NCBI GenBank assembly: GCA_024509875.1
Contig: JAMPIV010004934.1
Coordinates: 171,904 to 235,903, forward strand
Direction: 5' to 3'
Length of the DNA stretch: 64,000 nucleotides
DNA from: Oreohelix idahoensis
Lineage: Eukaryota > Mollusca > Gastropoda > Stylommatophora > Oreohelicidae
The notes under the pieces were generated by a model. That model was not told where the DNA came from and made no database searches. It worked only from the letters and a program-made list of their open reading frames with translations. A program made the position numbers and the translations under genes. This document shows, in pieces, positions 1-11,669 of the stretch. The first letter of the stretch is position 1. The number at the start of each line of letters is the position of its first letter.

Positions 1-1130
1 CTTGCCTAGTGTGTTCTTATTTTAATATCAATGCCTGTCTCTCCAACTATATCTATATTGGTGCCAAGATACATGTTACATCTTATAGTGGTGTTTCTTT
101 AAAGTGCAATATTGTTTCCTGCATTTATTCTTGTGATCTTTTTGTTTTCATTGTGTAGTTTCATACCCACTTGCTGTGACCTCTCATTAATATTTCACTT
201 TCGTCTAGCATCTGATTACATTATGGGAGAGAAGAGCCAAAATATAAATCGTCACGCTGTTTAGTCATAGTCCACTGAAATCCATTTCTTTTTGCTGAAG
301 CTGATGTTTTCAAAACCTCATCTATACCAAGTAAGAAGAAAATGGTAACAGGAGGCATCCCTGTCACACACCAGTCCTGAATGGTTCTGTCAGCTGCTCT
401 TCACATGTCTTTAAGTTAATTATCCTCAGGGTACTCTATGATGCCTCATTAATTTACAAAACGGTTCTCTGTCTACACTATCAAATGCTTTTTCATAGTT
501 CTCAAATCCTACGTCAAAAGATTAGTTCAGCTCCTGACTTTACATTTAAGAATAAAAGCACTTAAATAGTTGGAGAAAAATGTGGAAAACTCATCTTGCT
601 AACTGTAGAACAACAACAGAGGGCATGTAATTAAGAACAATTTGTTTATATGCAGTAAAATTGTTACCTTTAATACTGTCTCAAGTTGGCAAAATTGAGA
701 ACAACAGGAACAAATAGCCAATCTGAAAATTGCAGCCAAGAAATTCCCAGCACAGGCAAAAAAACAAAAAAAAATTAATAGAATAATACTTATAAGCCGC
801 AAACCTAGTGGATAAGCCTGCCTAGCATGTCAGAGAGATAAAGGGCTAAAGTACTTGTCTACTTAATGTTGTAATGCTCTGTATTAATTTCTATCACTGC
901 GGATATTGTGATGTTGAATATTTCTGTCATTTCTAGATTTGTGAGATGCCCCATATTAAATGTGTGTCTATAGCTATGTCTTGCTGTATATCTTCTGAGC
1001 TTTATCTTTATTTCAGCTAATAGAAGATACTGATCTATGTCACATCTGCTCCGCTATATGCATTAATTGTGGAATGGTGATCAAAAATTTTATATCATCA
1101 GTCTCATTGTCTGTTCTGTCTACTTCTTTT
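1..1130 (-). pseudogene. Decayed LINE fragment: endonuclease C-terminus and reverse transcriptase
   Basis: No open frame survives, but minus-strand translation shows two recognisable stretches. Around 1090-890 lies an endonuclease-like end (GADV, then LLLAEIKIKLRR and FNMGHLTN), the usual exit of an AP-endonuclease domain in RTE-like LINEs. Around 525-215 lies RT-like sequence with YEKAFDSVDRE (motif A region) and later GFQWTMTKQ-DDL, where the FADD catalytic box should be but is degraded. Several stops and shifts interrupt it, and it runs off the left edge of the window. The order endonuclease then RT on one strand fits one LINE copy. The family is inferred from motif memory only and the exact clade is uncertain. 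Confidence 0.55.
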
Positions 1131-1149
1131 GTTCTTTTGTCCTTGACTG

Positions 1150-1237
1150 CTGACTGACAAAGCAATCAGTGACCATCTTGCCTGGTGGCGTTTTTTAGGG
1201 CAGCAACAAACTGTCTCCATTTTGCTCAGTTGGCAGC
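1150..1237 (-). pseudogene. LINE C-terminal codons, distal part (split by LTR element 1)
   Basis: The minus strand reads AKWRQFVAALKNATRQDGH followed by a stop. This matches the typical end of RTE-like LINE proteins (a W-R-x-x-V-x-A-L-x-x-T pattern). It is the continuation, in the same frame across the 5-bp target duplication, of codons at 9999-10100 that end with SWGTIRKMAA. The two halves are now about 8.1 kb apart because LTR element 1 inserted between them. A stop codon just inside the distal half shows the LINE was already decaying or has decayed since. Confidence 0.6.
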
Positions 1238-1934
1238 TGTTGCATTCAAAGATCCATTGTTATAATGTAGAAGGGGTACTTCGAAGAGGTCCCTCCTTTA
1301 TCAATTATATTTCTGTGTGTAGTGAAATGGCATGCAGAAATGCCGATAATAGTTTGGCATTCAGTCTTCACACATAATAGTAATCTTCAACATTAAAGAT
1401 GCTGCACAAGGCCAGTTTGGACGTTAGGACAACCCATTTTTATTACGGTACAAAGCTCCAGTAAATTCATATAAGATATGTTCATAAGATCATGGCATAA
1501 CCTAGCCAGTCTTTAGCGTCGCTATTCAGTCTGCTAATGACAAGATGTCCTCGACATTTGTAGGCAGATTTTATTTAAAAGTTCCAACTCACGTGCATCA
1601 GAATACAGCATTCACCTTCTCAATATAAATCTTTAGCATCGACCCAATAAACTATGTGGGATATCTAGATGTTGAAACACTTTAAGACTCTGTAGAAATA
1701 ACACAGTCCAGGAGCTAGAAATATTGGTTTCTGTCCACATTGAAAGACACACAGAAAAGGCCAAGAAGTATCCTTCACTTCTGCCAAAATGAGACTGGCC
1801 AGTGTCTGCTCAAATCTGCCCCAAAAGGCAATGACGTACTTCCGGGTAACCCGTGGATACAGTACATCAACAACATGGTTTACAATCGATACCTATATGA
1901 TACGACCGATATGTTATGAGTTTTAATCATAACA
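1238..1934 (-). repeat. LTR element 1, 3' LTR
   Basis: Direct copy of 9304-9998. On the plus strand it begins TGTTGCATTC and ends AATCATAACA, giving the TG...CA termini of an LTR. It is preceded by the target duplication GCAGC. The two LTRs differ at scattered bases and small indels (for example CATAACA here against CATACA in the partner), so the insertion is not brand new. Confidence 0.9.
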
Positions 1935-1958
1935 GCTACTCCCCCCCCTCCCCGTCAA
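1935..1958 (-). other. Polypurine tract of LTR element 1
   Basis: Immediately inside the left LTR the plus strand is a C-rich run, so the minus strand reads GGGGAGGGGGGGAGTAGC directly before the 3' LTR. This is the position and composition expected for the plus-strand primer of an LTR element. It also fixes the orientation of the element as minus. Confidence 0.75.
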
Positions 1959-3257
1959 ATAATGAAAACACAGTTTTCATTATTTGTGTGTTGTGAGTTA
2001 AACTTCACCAAAGTGAACAGATGGTAACATCAAATTTCACTGCTAGTATTAAATTGTATAGTATCCATGTTTCTGCCACAAAAAAGGCAATTTAACACAC
2101 GAGGCGTGGACAGTAGCATAAAACGCTAATACCATTGTCTACACGTGACATAAAACAATTTAACAGCAAAGTGAGGTAACCATAGCAAGATCAGCCAACA
2201 TGTAAAAATGAAATAATTTTATCAGTCCATGCATTCTCATCCTTCATACCGTCAGAAACACCTATTTGTCTGGTCAGGTAGCAGTAGTCTCTTAATGTCA
2301 TCTCAAAGTAACATTATAATGCAAAGCATTAATAATAATATAACAACAATAATAAATGACATGAGGCAGACAAATAACCAATAAGGTGTGTGACTGCTAC
2401 ATTTTGTCAAATGAATAAAGTTTTGTGTAATTGTGAATGATATGTTATTAATATATCATATTCATAACACGAGAAGCGAAGAAATTCTGTAAGTAATACC
2501 TTAATGTAGGCAATAAGCAACACTAAGCCTATGTGTTGTATTCATGAACCATAGAATGGCGTAACAGCTCATCAATGTTTAAAAGTTTAGTGTGAGTGTG
2601 ACATAAATTTTGTCTAGAACTCAACAATGTGTAGTGCAATTAAATTAATCACTTTCCATGTTATATAGAATAGTGCGAGTATATAAAGCACTGTCATTGC
2701 AATAGTTTATACTGTTTTTATAATGTCATACGTGGTATGTTGAAATCCTTCATTGATCACATCCATGACTGTTGTCAATGAAATAATATGTCCGTAAGAA
2801 TCCACAAGTCACTAAACATCGTAGTGAATTATCACAAATAAGTTCCATCTGAAATATCCTTGTTACTCCCCTTTGAGAATTGTGTGACATTCATTTTTGA
2901 ATTATGTCCCTTGAAAGTGTAGTACAAAGTCTTTCTACCAAAACAAGTGCCAAAACAAGTGCGTATCACAAATTGTCTGGAAATGATACCATTTTCAATC
3001 ATATACATATGATGTGTTTGACAGTTTGTAGAATGACGATGAGTACTGTCATGACGGCACGATATTTACACAAAGTGCCATGAGTTCAACGATATGTTAC
3101 TTGATGTTGCGTCTTATAAGATACATCATCATCATGTTGCTGTGTGAGTCGCTTTCATACATCAGCAATGTGATCCCTGTACAGTCCCATTAGTGTCCTG
3201 CGATTACATGTCAAGCAATAAGTTCTTGAACAGGACATTACCATGTACGTATCTATG

Positions 3258-3562
3258 CTAGATTGAGTTATGTGAATCATCTGTACTTGTAGAGTTGGTA
3301 AATGATGTAGGGTCTTTTATGCACCTGGAAAGCACGTCCGCCAACACATTTTGACTTCCCTTTATGGCTTTAATAGTATAGTCATACGGTTGTAGAGCGA
3401 GCGAGGCTCTGGCTGCTTTTTGATTAGTGAATCTTGCAGTCTGTAGATATGCCAAGGCCTTCTGGTCAGTCTCCAGAGTGAATCAAGCTCCCATCAAATA
3501 CCTCTGGAGTTTGTTGAATGAAAAAAAACGATAGCCAGTAACTCTCTCTCGACAATTGGATA
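3258..3562 (-). pseudogene. LTR element 1 RNase H C-terminal part
   Basis: The minus strand shows the end of a Ty3/gypsy RNase H. AYLQTARFTNQKAARASLAL leads to YDYTIKAIKGSQNVLADVLSRC, whose D in ADVLSR is the last catalytic carboxylate position. The matching part of element 2 ends almost identically (VRAIRGADNVMADILSRC). It is out of frame with the upstream RT segment and the middle of the domain (about 3456-3562) is disturbed. About 1.3 kb of non-coding DNA separates its stop from the polypurine tract. Confidence 0.75.
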
Positions 3563-4471
3563 TCATTGCTCTGCAGGTGATAGTTTATGGCTCACATACA
3601 TAGTAGGGTGCATGTGGCCTTCAAATTCTTGCATTAATGTTCTGCCTATGGCTGTATTTGGCGTGTCGACCCTGAGAACGAAAGGATATCGAATGTCAGG
3701 TAACCTCAAAATTGATGATTTTGAAAAGGCAATCTTAATCAAATTTAAAGCCACATGACAAGCATGCGACCAAACTACCTTATTTGGGGCATTCTTTTTA
3801 CCCAACGCTGACAAAACTGAAGTCATATCCGAAAAACTAGGCAGAAATTTTCTATAAAAATTTATAAGGCCTAATAAACTACAAACTTGTTTTTTTGTTC
3901 GAGGAACTTCAAGATTCAGAATTTTAGAAACTGTAGAATCTTCAAGTTTGAGAAACCCACCTCCTACCTTATGACCAAGAAAGGAAATTTCAGTATATCC
4001 TATTCTGGTTTTGGATGGTCTAGCAGTAATGTTGTGAAAGCTTAAGGTATTCAATAAAGAATGAATTCCATCAGTATGAACATCCCAAGTATGATGAAAC
4101 AAACAGATATCATCTATGTAAGTGATCAGATCATCACTATCAGAGAATAGTCTACGCATCATGCGAACAAATGTAGCAGGAGCGTTAACATGACTAAAAG
4201 ACATGTAATTGAACTGAAACAAACCTAAAGATGTAGCAAAAGCTGTATAAGGCTTAGATTTGTCAGATAATGGCACTTGCCAATATTCCTTGGATAGGTC
4301 AAACTTAGTAAAGAACATAGCTGTAGACAACCTATCAAGGAGTGATTCAAGCAGGGGTAATGGTTCGGCGTCCTGAATCGTGATAGAATTTAATCGCCTG
4401 AAATCTATACAAATACGAATAGATTTGTCATTTTTCCTGATCAAACCCATATAGTGAATTTGAAGGTTCAC
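3563..4471 (-). pseudogene. LTR element 1 reverse transcriptase and start of RNase H
   Basis: A 302-residue open segment. RT blocks in order are RKNDKSIRICIDFRRLN, FFTKFDLSKEYWQVPL (catalytic D in FDLSK), a substituted FSHVNAPATF where element 2 has FGLMNAPATF, and the catalytic box ITYIDDICLF. Then come LGHKVGGG and VCSLLGLINFYRKFLP (thumb and connection) and the first RNase H motif FVLRVD. It is a Ty3/gypsy-type RT (YIDD). It lies downstream of the integrase on the minus strand and the reading frame does not connect to either neighbour, so it is a fossil rather than a working gene. Confidence 0.88.
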
Positions 4472-5076
4472 TTATGTTTAACCTAATCATTTGTTTTATT
4501 TCTTCCTGTACCTGAGATTGTAAATGAATCAGTATAGGGTAAGGTTTGAGTTTGATAGGTCTGAAATCTGTGAGCACGATATCATGTTGAATGATATCTG
4601 TATGCCCAGGAACATCCGTGAGCACATCAGAAAAAGATTGCAGTAATACAGAAATCTGCTCTTTCTGATGAGAAATTAAAGTAGGAGCAATGGAAATATC
4701 TTTCCAGCTTTCAGTAGCCAAAAGATGTACATCAGGTAAAGACAAAATAGGTTCACCACCATCAGAAAAATCAGAATTCTCCTCCTGAATAACTGCTAAG
4801 GAGGAGCGACGATCAACAGATTCATCGATAGCTTCAAAGATAGGTTTCAGATGTGGAGGTCGAGTATGAAATTGTTGTAACAATAGCAACATATTAATAT
4901 CAAAAATTTTATCTTTTCCTTTAACAGATAAAACTGTCAACATCTGACAATTTATCCACAATTGTGTAAGGAATTTTCCATGAAACAAGTAATTTATTGT
5001 CCTTATTTGGAAGTAATATGTAGGCTTCATCACCTGGCCATAATTGGCGTAGTTTTCTGTTTTGATTGATAAACAA
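4472..5076 (-). pseudogene. LTR element 1 linker between integrase and RT
   Basis: Minus-strand codons (longest run 5033-4428) carry the region between the integrase tail and the RT fingers. KGKDKIFDINMLLLLQQFHTR corresponds to the element 2 HKTFHINMLSEFHER segment that follows its GPY/F module. SVLLQSFSDVLTDVPGHTD and HDIVLTDFRPIKLKPYPI match the pre-RT segment of element 2. The canonical GPY motif is not seen intact. This stretch is direct evidence that the integrase tail runs straight into the RT. Confidence 0.75.
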
Positions 5077-5937
5077 TCAAGCCTTTAATTTTGCTTTTTC
5101 TGACGACTCCACTGCTATTTGGCATGCGTCAATAATCTTCTGTCTTGAATTTACAACATATTGATAAGAGGTTTGAACCTCCTCATCCATGCTAGTTCCA
5201 ATGAGTAATTTTTTCAAAATAGACATAGGACCTCTAGGCTTTGCACCAAATACCAATTCAAATGGCACAAGCCTCGTATTTTCGTTGGGGATTTCTCTAT
5301 AAGCAAAGAGAATAGCAGGCAATATTCGATCCCAATCTTGTGGATACTTAGTCGTAACCTTGCCCAACATTTGTTTGAAACTCCTATTAAGCTTTTCTAT
5401 TTTCCCACTCACTTGAGCGTGATAGATCGCACTAAGTGATCTCTCAATACCAAACATTTTCATCACCTCTTTCATAGCGTCAGAGATGAACTGGGATCCC
5501 CAGTCAGATTGTATGTTTTTGGGAAAACCCAATCTGCTGAATACTAAAAATTGCACATCCACAACGTCGACGGTTGATATGGATTTCAGTGGAATCGCCT
5601 CCAGCCATTGGGTACACATATCTATGCAAGTAAGCACAAATTTGTGACTCCTGGCTGAATTGACTTTTAATGGACCAATAAGGTCGATAGACATCTTTGC
5701 AAATGGATGCAAAGAAATATCAGATGCCTGGATAGGTGCATTATGTCCAGGTCTTTTTGTTGTGACACTTTGACACACTAAGCATGTGCGACAAAAAGCT
5801 TTTACATCTTTGGTCACACCAGGCCAAAAGAAATGTGACAAAACCCTCTGTTTTGTCCTTACAATACCTAAATGACCTGCACAATTTATGTCATGGGCAT
5901 GTCGTAAGACAAATGGTCTAAAGCAAGTAGGTACCAT
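5077..5937 (-). pseudogene. LTR element 1 integrase (HHCC and DDE core)
   Basis: A 286-residue open segment of retroviral-type integrase. The zinc-binding HHCC is visible as HAHDINCAGH then CRTCLVCQ. The core shows MSIDLIGP (first D), NIQSDWGSQF (second D) and a degenerate third block YHAQVSGKIEKLNR keeping the E. A PFELVFGAKPRGPM stretch follows, shared with element 2. The segment sits between the protease and the RT in transcription order. Its start is not a natural initiator: homology to element 2 shows part of the preceding linker has been deleted and the frame changed near 5940. Confidence 0.88.
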
Positions 5938-7184
5938 AATCTAATTAAAATATCACTTTTTAATGTGTACCAATGTTTAGCACTATCATCAAACATCATA
6001 TCATTTGATTTTGCCATAAGAAAAAATTTCCTTAAAGAATCATCTTCTTTTTGCCTTTGTATGTATGATTCTTTATCAATCAATTCCAACTGTAAATTAT
6101 CATCATCTGCCAGCTGATCAATACTTTCCTTGTCATTATCATTATCTCTATCATTATCATGATTTTCATCATTCATCAAATCTTCAGACTCCTCCCCATC
6201 ATTCATTACCTCATCCAACACAATATCACTGTGGTTGTGATTATTCCTTTCAGCACGAGTTTGTGCTCTGGTTGTAACAGCATTTGCAGTTATCAAGTGC
6301 TGTTTTTCCAAAATTTCAATGTCTTCTCTAGAACATTGATGGAGACTTGGGATATTTCCTAAAATTATTCCAGCAATAGGATTATTAAGTATACACACAA
6401 GAGCTCTCCCTGTAAAATAAAGTGTATCCAGAAATACTTCCGCCGTTGGATAGTATTCCACTGTGCCACCAAATGTAATGAATTTCACTTCTCTGCCTGT
6501 GTAATCCGACTGATCCACTAAAGACCTGTGCACACCGATTGTAGTGGAACCAGTGTCCCTCATAAGTGACACTAATTTATTGTTCACAAAACCCTTATTA
6601 AGCACTAGTGTACCAGTGCTCTCATATGAGGACATGACTGGTAAAGGATGTCCACATAACAGTCTTGGTACTCCCTGTAGCTGAAATAAAGAATTACATT
6701 CAGTACAATTAGCACTGTTGGATACATCAACACTGCATGCATTTGCACGAGCGACACCAATATTATTCTGAACTGGATTACTGTCACTCACATTTACGAC
6801 AGCATTTGAACGTTCAGGGTTCCTTGACTGTCTAAAATTATTGTTCTGATAAGAACCTCTATTATTACTATAATTGTCATTATTTCTATGAAATGACCTT
6901 TGTCCTCTGTCTGATCTGACATTATATCTTCCTCTGTTTTGATAATCATTTGATCTGAATGATGACTGTTGTCCATAATATCCCTCATCATTAGAGTTAT
7001 AATTTCTCTGAGGCTGTTGAAATTTTTTATTAAAATTGTACCAGCCTCTTTTATTGCCATAGTTAAAATTTTGGTTGACTCTATAGTTTTTATCTATGCT
7101 GTTTGATCTTTGCCTAGGTGTATTATAATTTACCATCCTAGCAAAAGCCACTGGCAAGGAATCCTTAATGTTATTCTTACTCAC
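5886..7184 (-). pseudogene. LTR element 1 gag C-terminus and retropepsin
   Basis: A 432-residue open segment. The first part is extremely rich in N, R, G, S and Y (an RGG/N-rich disordered tract, about residues 20-130) and probably binds RNA. It is followed by a C-x2-C...C-x-H motif (CTECNSLF to LLCGHPLP), then a retropepsin with the catalytic triad DTG in LMRDTGSTTIGV and a later ILGNI that plays the usual hydrophobic-G role. The tail is acidic, then reaches the pre-integrase segment QKEDDSLRKFFLMAKS, also present in element 2. No CCHC knuckle is seen. The frame breaks just before the integrase HHCC. Confidence 0.8.
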
Positions 7185-8190
7185 GTTTCTACCTGGATGT
7201 GCAACTTGGTATTGTCTACCAAGAGTTTCAAGGTTAGCCTAATTCTCTGGTTTTCTCTCTTGCACGAATGATAAAAGGTCTCCACTAATTGAAGACAAAG
7301 CCTTGTTTTTCTTGAACCAAATCAGATAGTCCTTCAAATGTCCTTTCAATTTTGGACAACTCAATCCATCTAGCAAAGTAAAGTTTTCAAGCTGAAATGA
7401 ATTCAGTGAAATTTGTTGATGAATCTGGTAACAGTGACTTAAATTCCATTCTATAGCCATTATCATCCAATTGATACTTCTTTAATAACATAGCTTTTGT
7501 AGCATCATAGTCTTTCCTAGTCTGCTCATCTAAGAATAAGACTGCAGTAAGTGCTTCACCTACCAATAAGTTCATTAGCCTACTGGACCAGGTAGTTTTA
7601 TCAATTTTAAACTCTTGGCAATTTGTCTTATATCTATTCAGATAGCATGATATGTCATCTATAGATGAGTTAAAATGTGGCAAATTTAACTTAAAAGTGG
7701 AAGAATAATCTTTCTTCTGAGCACTATCATTCATATGATTAACCTGTGGTTGTTGTAGTTTTAATTTTTCAATCTCCAATTTTGCCAATCTAAGTTCTTG
7801 TTGAGCCCTGATTTCCATCTGAGCTTGTTGAAATTTTAACTCAGCTTGAGCATTGGCTAATTTTTCTTTTTCAAGAGCCATCTCTTCTGCTCTTCTCTCC
7901 TTAGCTACTTCTTCTTCTCTTCTTTTTTCAGCCAGTTGTATTTCTTCTTGTCTCCTTTTTTCATTTAATTCTTCTCTCCTTTTTTCATTTAATTCTTCTA
8001 GTCTCCTTTTTTCAGCAAATTCTTCTGCTGCCTTCTTCTCCTCTCTTTCCAATTGTCTTTGATTTCTGAGTTCATTGGCTTCTAACCTTTTTAATTCTTT
8101 CTCATACTCAGTAGATGCATATGTCCTTAAAGCCTCACCTTCCATACCAAATTCTTTTCCAGCCTTAATAAAATAATCCAAGGTAGCCAT
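7185..8190 (-). pseudogene. LTR element 1 gag N-terminal half with coiled coil
   Basis: The open segment 8190-7387 (267 residues) begins MATLDYFIKAGKEFGMEGEA. Next comes a long charged helix dominated by EKRR/EELNEKRR repeats (about residues 30-150), which is a strong coiled-coil candidate. Then a capsid-like region follows (FKLNLPHFN, LLKKYQLDDNGYRMEFKSLLP) that aligns with element 2 gag. The frame then shifts: the continuation is in another frame at 7466-7239 (KLKGHLKDYLIWFKKNKA to LLSFVQERKPEN). The start ATG at 8188-8190 is favoured because element 2 gag starts with the same kind of leader (F-x-H-F-I-x-x-G-K). Broken in the middle, so non-functional. Confidence 0.8.
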
Positions 8191-9280
8191 TTTTTACAAT
8201 TATTGTGCTTTTCACAAGCTAAACAATAATGCAAATATAATATATAATCAATATGTGAGTAATATATTCAATACTTATTTCACCACTTCAAATTCACCCA
8301 ACTGCATGTAATAGTAGATAGTAATATAGATGTTATGTATGGAGCAATAAGAGACAATAGTTACAAACAAGATGACTAGATACAGTGACAAGAGCCAAAT
8401 GAAGCAAATGCAAAGGAAGAAATAAAACAAATGTCTGAACTATAGACCAAATAAATAAAATGCAGCTCTATCACACATATGACAAGACAAGCACGAGTTT
8501 ACAACATGTATGACATCTAATAAATAAAAGATAGCAAGATAAGATCAACAATCTCACAAACAATAATGCAGAAAAAACTGAATAAAAGATTACAATTAAC
8601 TTTACTACAAAAACAAACTTGCCAATTAACAATACTGCATAACTAGACAAAAAATGGATCTGGTTATTTCAATTGAAGCAGAACCACACAGCGATGTTTG
8701 CCAGCTTCTCAATTTGAAACAAACAGATGCATAAACTAAAGAACGACCATGAATCTACGACCAGCCATGGCGGTATTATAGATTCACAGTTCCCAATCCA
8801 ACCTCCCACTATTACAGACACATAAATGACAGAGATACATAAAACATGGCAAAAAGAACACTGGCAAATAAGATATTTAGCGTCACAGGCTGTATGTAAC
8901 TATAAATTAGTTTATCTTATTGCCAGAAAAAAATTCCTCCTGGTTCCAATGCTTTCACCTCCAAGCATGATGAAGACCAGACTTTGTAGACCAGGTTAGG
9001 CCTAGATTTCATTCACAGCTAACTTGAATAGGACTTCGCTTTGGTCCTTTGTATTCTGGAAAATCGCCATCTTCGGCATCAAACTTGATATTGAACAGTA
9101 GAATATGGCAGCAAACAGTTTCAACTGGAACAATTATAGCTGCTGCATCGAACTTGACGTTTGAAATTACAATTTATGTATCTGCCACCTTGCACCTGCT
9201 AGCAGATGATATACTGCGCCATTTTGAAAAAAATTTGATTTCACTCTTGATACGAGCAGTCAAGACTTACAAATTGCATC
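8191..9280 (-). other. LTR element 1 untranslated leader
   Basis: About 1.1 kb between the primer-binding-like site and the gag ATG. No open reading frame with recognisable content was seen on either strand. Element 2 also has a long leader (about 1.4 kb), so a long 5' untranslated region seems to be a shared trait of these two elements. Confidence 0.5.
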
Positions 9281-9302
9281 TCAGATCCTGGCTTGGCCCC
9301 CA
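9281..9302 (-). other. Primer-binding-like site of LTR element 1
   Basis: One base inside the right (5') LTR the minus strand reads TGGGGGCCAAGCCAGGAT. It starts with the TGG that pairs with the CCA end of a tRNA. It agrees at 13 of 18 positions with the tRNA-Pro-type site seen intact in element 3, so it may be a diverged proline site or match another tRNA. Confidence 0.6.
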
Positions 9303-9303
9303 T

Positions 9304-9998
9304 TGTTGCATTCAAAGATCCATTGTTATAATGTCGAAGGGGTACTTCGAAGAGGTCCCTTCTTTATCAATTATATTTCTGTGTGTAGTGAAATGGCATG
9401 CAGAAGTACCGATAATAGTTTGGCATTCAGTCCTCACACATAATAGTAATCTTCAATGTTAAAGATGCTGCACAATGCCAGTTTGGACGTTAGGACAACC
9501 CATTTCTATTACAGTATGAAGCTCCAGTAAATTCATATAAGATATGTTCATAAGATCATGGCATAACCTAGCCAGTCTTTAGCATCGCTATTCAGTCTGC
9601 TAATGACAAGATGTCCTCGACATTTGTAGGCAGATTTTATTTAAAAGTTCCAACTCACGTGCATCAGAATACAGCATTCACCTTCTCAATATAAATCTCT
9701 AGCATCGACCCAATGAACTATGTGGGCAATCTAGATGTTGAAACACTTTAAGACTCTGTAGAAATAACACAGTCCAGGAGCTAGAAATATAGGCGTCCGT
9801 CCACATTGAAAGACACAGAAAAGGCCAAGAAGTATCCTTCACTTCTGCCAAAATGAGACCGGCCAACGTCTGCTCAAATCTGCCCCAAAAGGCAATGATG
9901 TACTTCCGGGTAACCTGTGGATACAGTACATCAACAACATGGTTTACAATCGATACCTGTTTGATAACGACCGATATGTTATGAGTTTTAATCATACA
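9304..9998 (-). repeat. LTR element 1, 5' LTR
   Basis: Partner of 1238-1934. It starts TGTTGCATTC and ends ATCATACA, followed by the duplication GCAGC at 9999-10003. As the minus-strand 5' LTR it should contain the promoter, but no convincing TATA element could be assigned by eye. Confidence 0.9.
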
Positions 9999-11037
9999 GC
10001 AGCCATCTTTCGTATGGTGCCCCAGCTCTGGCTCATGCTTAGCATCTCTACCTCCACAGTTCTCCGCTAGGTGACTTTTGGCCAGATTTGCTGTCACTTT
10101 CCTTCTGGAGACTACAGCATGGCAGTTCTAGTGATTATGTCAGGGTCTCCTCTGAGGGTGTGGCAACCCCATTCCAGCATCTACCCCAAGTGGTGGTGCA
10201 CATGTCTTCTTGGTGGCTTCAGGTTAGCAGGTTGTGGTTGGTAATGGTGTTCTGCCAGAAAATTCAAAGAATTTTACTTAGGCAGCTTGTGTGAATTTGT
10301 TGCTGTTTCCATAACGTTTGTGATTTTTTAAATAGGGGTTTCGGCACTGTTTTTCTGCCCATTGATCTGGTGATGTCCATGTTTCTGTTTGTATTCTTTT
10401 ATGGCAGAGTGTGCTTCCTCCAATAGCAAGTTGATTTAAAGTACTGAAGTATATTTCTCTATTTTTGTTCTTTGTCTCAAAATTATTATTTCCCATGATC
10501 TCTTCAAAGCTGCTATTATCTATTCTTTTCTTTGCATTTGGGTCACCACCAAAACTGAAATATCCTTTCTTCTCTTTTTATGCAAGATATTTTGTAGTCT
10601 TGTGCAGATTACTTTTTCACAGATTCTTCTTTGTCGTTAGCTGGTAAAGAAAATAGGATGATATTCATCTTTTGTTCCTTTGGGAGTTTTGAATGTTGCT
10701 GATATTATTCTAGTCACATTGCTTTCCATTTTGTAAATACCTTCTGCATTTATTTTTCGCTGCATTAGTGCCACACCTTCACTGTTGGGTGTGCTTTTTT
10801 CCTTATGTCCTGAAAATAGCACTTTTTCTTCAGTGTTCAGTTTCTTTTCTCTTCCTGTGCATCTTGATTTACAGAGTCTTGGGATATCAGTGCTGTAGCA
10901 TTTCAATTATTCTGTCACTTCTATCTACTGTTATTTATTGTTTCTTTAGTGTTTGAACATTCTAGGTGCCCAATCTGGAGGGTTTATTCACATTGTGTAA
11001 TGAACCTCACTGATAGATGACCTACTTCTGATCTGGA
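9999..11037 (-). pseudogene. Decayed RTE-like LINE: endonuclease domain and C-terminal codons
   Basis: Read on the minus strand from 11037, GTWNVQTLKKQ-like codons give the classic start of an AP-endonuclease domain. Next come RCTGREKKLNTEEKVLFSGH and EGVALMQRK (10906-10637), then QLAIGGSTLCHKRIQTETW and TSPDQW (10496-10278). These are recognisable endonuclease blocks of RTE-like LINEs. Nearer 10100-9999, RRTVEVEMLSMSQSWGTIRKM is the C-terminal tail, which continues at 1237 beyond LTR element 1. Most of the RT is missing between endonuclease and tail, so either a large internal deletion or two adjacent fragments are present. Several stops exclude function. Confidence 0.65.
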
Positions 11038-11669
11038 TGTTATGGGTCGCTATATGATTATTACAGTCGGAGTAGACGTCTTGCTACTCTGGCCAATATT
11101 ACCTAAGGGTAGACATGGTAGACCTCGAACACAGCTATCAACTCCAAATACTTAATATCACCACCAAGGCCGAGTGGACAATCAAACAATGTTTATTACA
11201 GTAAAACACAGCTCCACAGGTATCAACTTGACAGCCATTACAGAGTATGGCATAAAATGTATCGTCATGTAAAGATCGGTGGCATCAGTCACTAGTAACA
11301 CTGTCCCTGACAGTTTTCCACATATTTATTTACTCAGTTCAAAGAAATATATACTTTCTTGCACATGCAGATATCTAGTACCCCTCACAAAGAATCTTAA
11401 AGTACAGAAATGGGTATCATATATGAATCGTGCACACAATCAGAAATATCTCAGGAGCTCAAACACAATACGTCCACTCGGCATGAAAAACACCATAGCT
11501 CTCTCGCCCCTTCTCTCACCAGTAACCTGTCTCATGAGACCCCGCCAAGCATGACGGCTTAATGAAGCTCACCCGTCTTTTCCAGTGACCCGTGTAAGAA
11601 TACACAAACACAAAGCCACGCTGAGCTAAGCTATCAAATACACACCTGTTATGAATTTTAATCATAACA
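11038..11669. repeat. Solo LTR (about 632 bp) without target duplication
   Basis: The segment begins TGTTATG and ends CATAACA, a perfect 7-bp inverted terminus of TG...CA type. Its last 23 bases match the end of the element 1 LTR with a single difference, suggesting a related family. No coding sequence is present. The flanks (CTGGA on the left, GTAGT on the right) do not form a target duplication. Both flanks instead border copies of the same LINE endonuclease start. Confidence 0.65.

Larger units (their letters stand above)
1238..9998 (-). mobile_element. LTR element 1: Gmr1-like Ty3/gypsy retrotransposon, degenerate
   Basis: Two roughly 695-bp direct repeats (1238-1934, 9304-9998) bound an 8.76-kb unit flanked on both sides by the 5-bp duplication GCAGC (1233-1237, 9999-10003). 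Read on the minus strand, the internal order is a 1.1-kb leader, gag with a coiled coil (about 8190-7240), an N/R/G-rich region, a CxxC-CGH motif and a retropepsin (7184-5886), integrase (5937-5077), a linker (5033-4428), RT (4471-3563) and the RNase H end (to 3258). Integrase therefore precedes RT, the order described for Gmr1-like elements rather than canonical gypsy. Frame changes near 7470-7185, 5940, 5050 and 4450 show it is not intact. A polypurine tract abuts the left LTR and a primer-binding-like site abuts the right LTR, both as expected for minus orientation. Confidence 0.9.
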
